This document shows positions 58,350 through 64,000 of a DNA stretch of 64,000 bases, in pieces (position 1 is the first letter of the stretch; each line of letters begins with the position of its first letter). A program made the position numbers and the translations under genes. The notes beneath the pieces are model-generated. The model saw only the letters and a list, made by a program, of their open reading frames with translations. It was not told the origin of the DNA and ran no database searches. The stretch lies in the NCBI RefSeq assembly GCF_021917145.1, contig NC_061065.1, forward strand, positions 3,911,168 to 3,975,167, given 5' to 3'. Origin of the DNA: Hypomesus transpacificus (Eukaryota; Chordata; Actinopteri; Osmeriformes; Osmeridae).

Positions 58350-60783
58350 AGAGCAAGATGTCAACACCAGCATGATAAAAATTGTACAAACTTCACAATT
58401 CCAAATGAAATATCACAGCAACTTGTGATCTTTAACATATACAGCAAAAATATATCAACAAAAACCATGCCATGTGGTACCAAAATTAAGTTGGAAACTT
58501 TGCAAGAGAGGGACGGGAAAGTAGAGAGGGAAATTGATGTTGTATAAAATCCCTTCATCAAAGCATTACTTGAAATAAATTGAAATTTTACTATCTTAGT
58601 AAATTAATGATTTCACAAATATTCATATGATATTTTTCTGCATTCTAGCATGTGTGAGATGTTTTTGTTTTCTATGTCAATAGTCACAGATAACCTTTTA
58701 CATTTGATATTACAATATGCAGCCTACAGACTGTTGGTGAGTGGCAGATTTGTGCTTTTCATCCCATATCCTTTGAATCAGTAAGAGCATTTGAAGAAAA
58801 ATAGTACAAGCTGTCGATCTATCTAAAGCGTCACTATATTGGCAAAAAGCTGCGGACTCAACGTCTCTGGCACAGATGTGGAGTCATGGAATGTAGGCCT
58901 TGCAGGAGGGTAGAGAGGAAGCCTCCAAGCATGACATCAGACCAAGCAGCCTCCGGCCGACTGTCCAGCAGGGACGTCTGCTCTCCCCGACACACACACA
59001 CACACACTTCAGTCTGCTGGGCGCCACATGTTCGCCTCACATAAAAGCTACATGTCCTTTGCTGCAAATCATCCTTGTTATTTACCCACGGATAAAATTT
59101 TGACATACTCCAATGAAGTGCATGCATGATAAATTGTATTAAAACACATGTATAATCCATTATTAGTGTCCTCTTAAGCAACTGTTAGTCACGTTAAAAT
59201 GCCAATTTGGGTAAGATATTCAGTCAATAATGTTTAAGGGTAAATTTCTGATGTTATAAAAGTATAAGCATTATACAGGGGCTGACAATGACATTCACAT
59301 TATAATGCTTTCTTAAGTGCTATGGATACATTTGCAGAGGATGTCTTATATAAAATGATGGCCACACATTGGCCACTGACTATGTCATTGTTCAGCCATG
59401 TTTAACGACTTGAATTGCCCCCAGTCAAGTAAATCTTTTATGACAGATTAACAAAAGCACTCTTAAGCTCATATCATATCTTGTGGCTCAAACACTTAGA
59501 TGCATGATTGCAAAGACAATTCTACTGAACAAGTGCAATATACTATGATGCATGGGGACATAGACCCTGTAAATCCAGTGTATCACTAGCCATTAGAAAG
59601 AGAACATATCTACAAAACCTCTGGCCATCAGCTGAAGCGTTCAAGTACCTCTTAGAGCGTCAATAAAAACATCAAAACATGGAAACAAGGGTGTCCCTGT
59701 GCAAAAATCTAACATGAGAGAAGGAAACTCATATACATCTTTCATTTTGGAACCAATCACTCATGTTGAATTCCTAAAACATGATTGTATTAAAAGATTT
59801 ATACAAAACTTAATACATTTACATTTAGTAAAAAGATCTATCAGCTCTTTGCTAATTTTATTCATAAGAAATTGCATATACCCAAACAATTCTATATAGA
59901 TTGCATCCCATATCTAAACAAGTGATTTAATTGTTATTATACCAATATTGCTGATAAGTTCACCTACTATCTATTTAAGATTTGCGATCAAAATAAATTT
60001 GTAATGCTAGATTGTCTCCTACAATTTCAGTAGCCATTTCTCATTTCCTCTGTGTTTGAATGAAACATGTTTTCTTTTGATAACACAGAATACTAAAAGT
60101 TTTTAAACTGATGAAGTAGTCCATTCTGGATGATGGGATTTGCACCATTAAGTTTCCGTGTCATGATGTTTGAAATCTTCATGTTTACGCATTGTCTTCC
60201 CATACTTCATTTACACATCGACATCATTATTTGTGTCCACACTGATCACTGAAGACATAGTTTTCAAACATTGTTACAAAAATTGATAGATTTACACCCA
60301 TTAAACAATCCGCACACCAAAGGTCTTCCACATCCACTGAGAGAAGCTGATCTAAAAAGGATGCTTCTCATACCCCCCTCAGCTCACCTCTTTATCAAAC
60401 CTGTGGCATTCAGTTTTGTTATTTTGTCAATAAGCATTAAAATAATGAATGATTCAAGCTTACAATTAATAAATACATATACACTAGAATGTGCATACAT
60501 TAGCAGCTATAAACATTACATCACATTATATAAGGTCATATGAAAATGTACAAAACGTGAATGTTCTTTGAAACTTCTGTCATAAATGACTGTTTTTTAA
60601 GCATGGCCAAAAATAAATAATCAAAACAAGATTAAACATGGAGCTCAGAGCGCAACAGCATAATAAATTAATTCAAAAGAAATACTACAGTAAATTACAG
60701 CAGCAAAATCATAATCCATTTCCTCTTTTTTTGCTTTAACATCTCTTGGTTTGGCCAAAGGCCTTAGACTGCAGGCTGGACGG
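58350..60783 (-). other. myt1l-like 3' UTR (probable)
   Basis: An AT-rich, non-coding stretch directly after the stop codon of the zinc-finger gene. Long AT-rich 3' UTRs are usual for this family. A CA run lies near 58990-59008. No open frame has a recognisable domain. Confidence 0.55.
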
Positions 60784-63888
<3,105 letters not shown>

Positions 63889-64000
63889 CTATACGGGGGG
63901 AGGGGGAGAGGGGAGGGCGGGGGGGGGTGATGGGGTGATGGGGCGGCAGGTGGTGGTCAGAGTGTTTCCTCTCGTCTCACACACCCGTCGCCCCCCCCCG

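Noticed and set aside
63901..64000. Further myt1l-like exon at the right edge
   Set aside because: Only G- and C-runs are visible, with no coding match; the next upstream exon must lie beyond the window.

Overview
The window is nuclear DNA of a vertebrate, almost certainly a teleost fish. The genes are multi-exon with GT-AG introns and match vertebrate families. Introns are short for these genes. The intergenic DNA carries CA/GT microsatellites, a tRNA-derived SINE with an L2-type tail, and small hAT-like MITEs with 8-bp target duplications. No bacterial operon, CRISPR array, viral gene or toxin gene was seen. The species cannot be named from the sequence alone.

Layout. (1) 1-29056, plus strand: the 3' two thirds of dlgap2 (SAPAP2, a postsynaptic scaffold). 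Nine constitutive coding exons run from 5342 to the stop at 29054-29056; the N-terminal exon(s) lie left of the window. Two further exons in its introns are phase-compatible: a 57-bp cassette (21189-21245) and a long terminal-type exon (12318-13123) that I do not recognise. (2) 29057-41400: dlgap2 3' UTR, then a mostly non-coding interval with three weak candidate exons in a compatible phase chain. (3) 41918-44014, plus: kbtbd11, a BTB-BACK-kelch protein in one coding exon. (4) 47163-48323, minus: ccr6, a chemokine receptor in one coding exon. (5) 50634-57904, minus: cep43 (fgfr1op/FOP), reconstructed as 17 exons and 510 residues. It carries a paired EF-hand-like module between its LisH region and its acidic C-terminus that I do not know from human CEP43. 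(6) 60784-63888, minus: the 3' end of a myt1l-like gene (last two CCHHC zinc fingers, coiled coil, conserved C-terminus), which continues past the right edge.

Context. The genes are not an operon; they sit together by chromosomal history. From memory, human DLGAP2 and KBTBD11 are close on 8p23.3 with CLN8 and ARHGEF10 between them, human CCR6 and CEP43 are neighbours on 6q27, and MYT1L is on 2p25.3. The window therefore joins three human segments, and cln8 and arhgef10 were not recognised between dlgap2 and kbtbd11.

The points most worth checking are the EF-hand-like exons of cep43, the unrecognised 806-bp exon inside dlgap2, the 32-bp minisatellite at 24904-25487 that is open in all three minus-strand frames, and four mobile elements with readable target-site duplications. 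Exon boundaries were read by eye from splice motifs, reading phase and remembered protein families; no alignment or transcript data were available.
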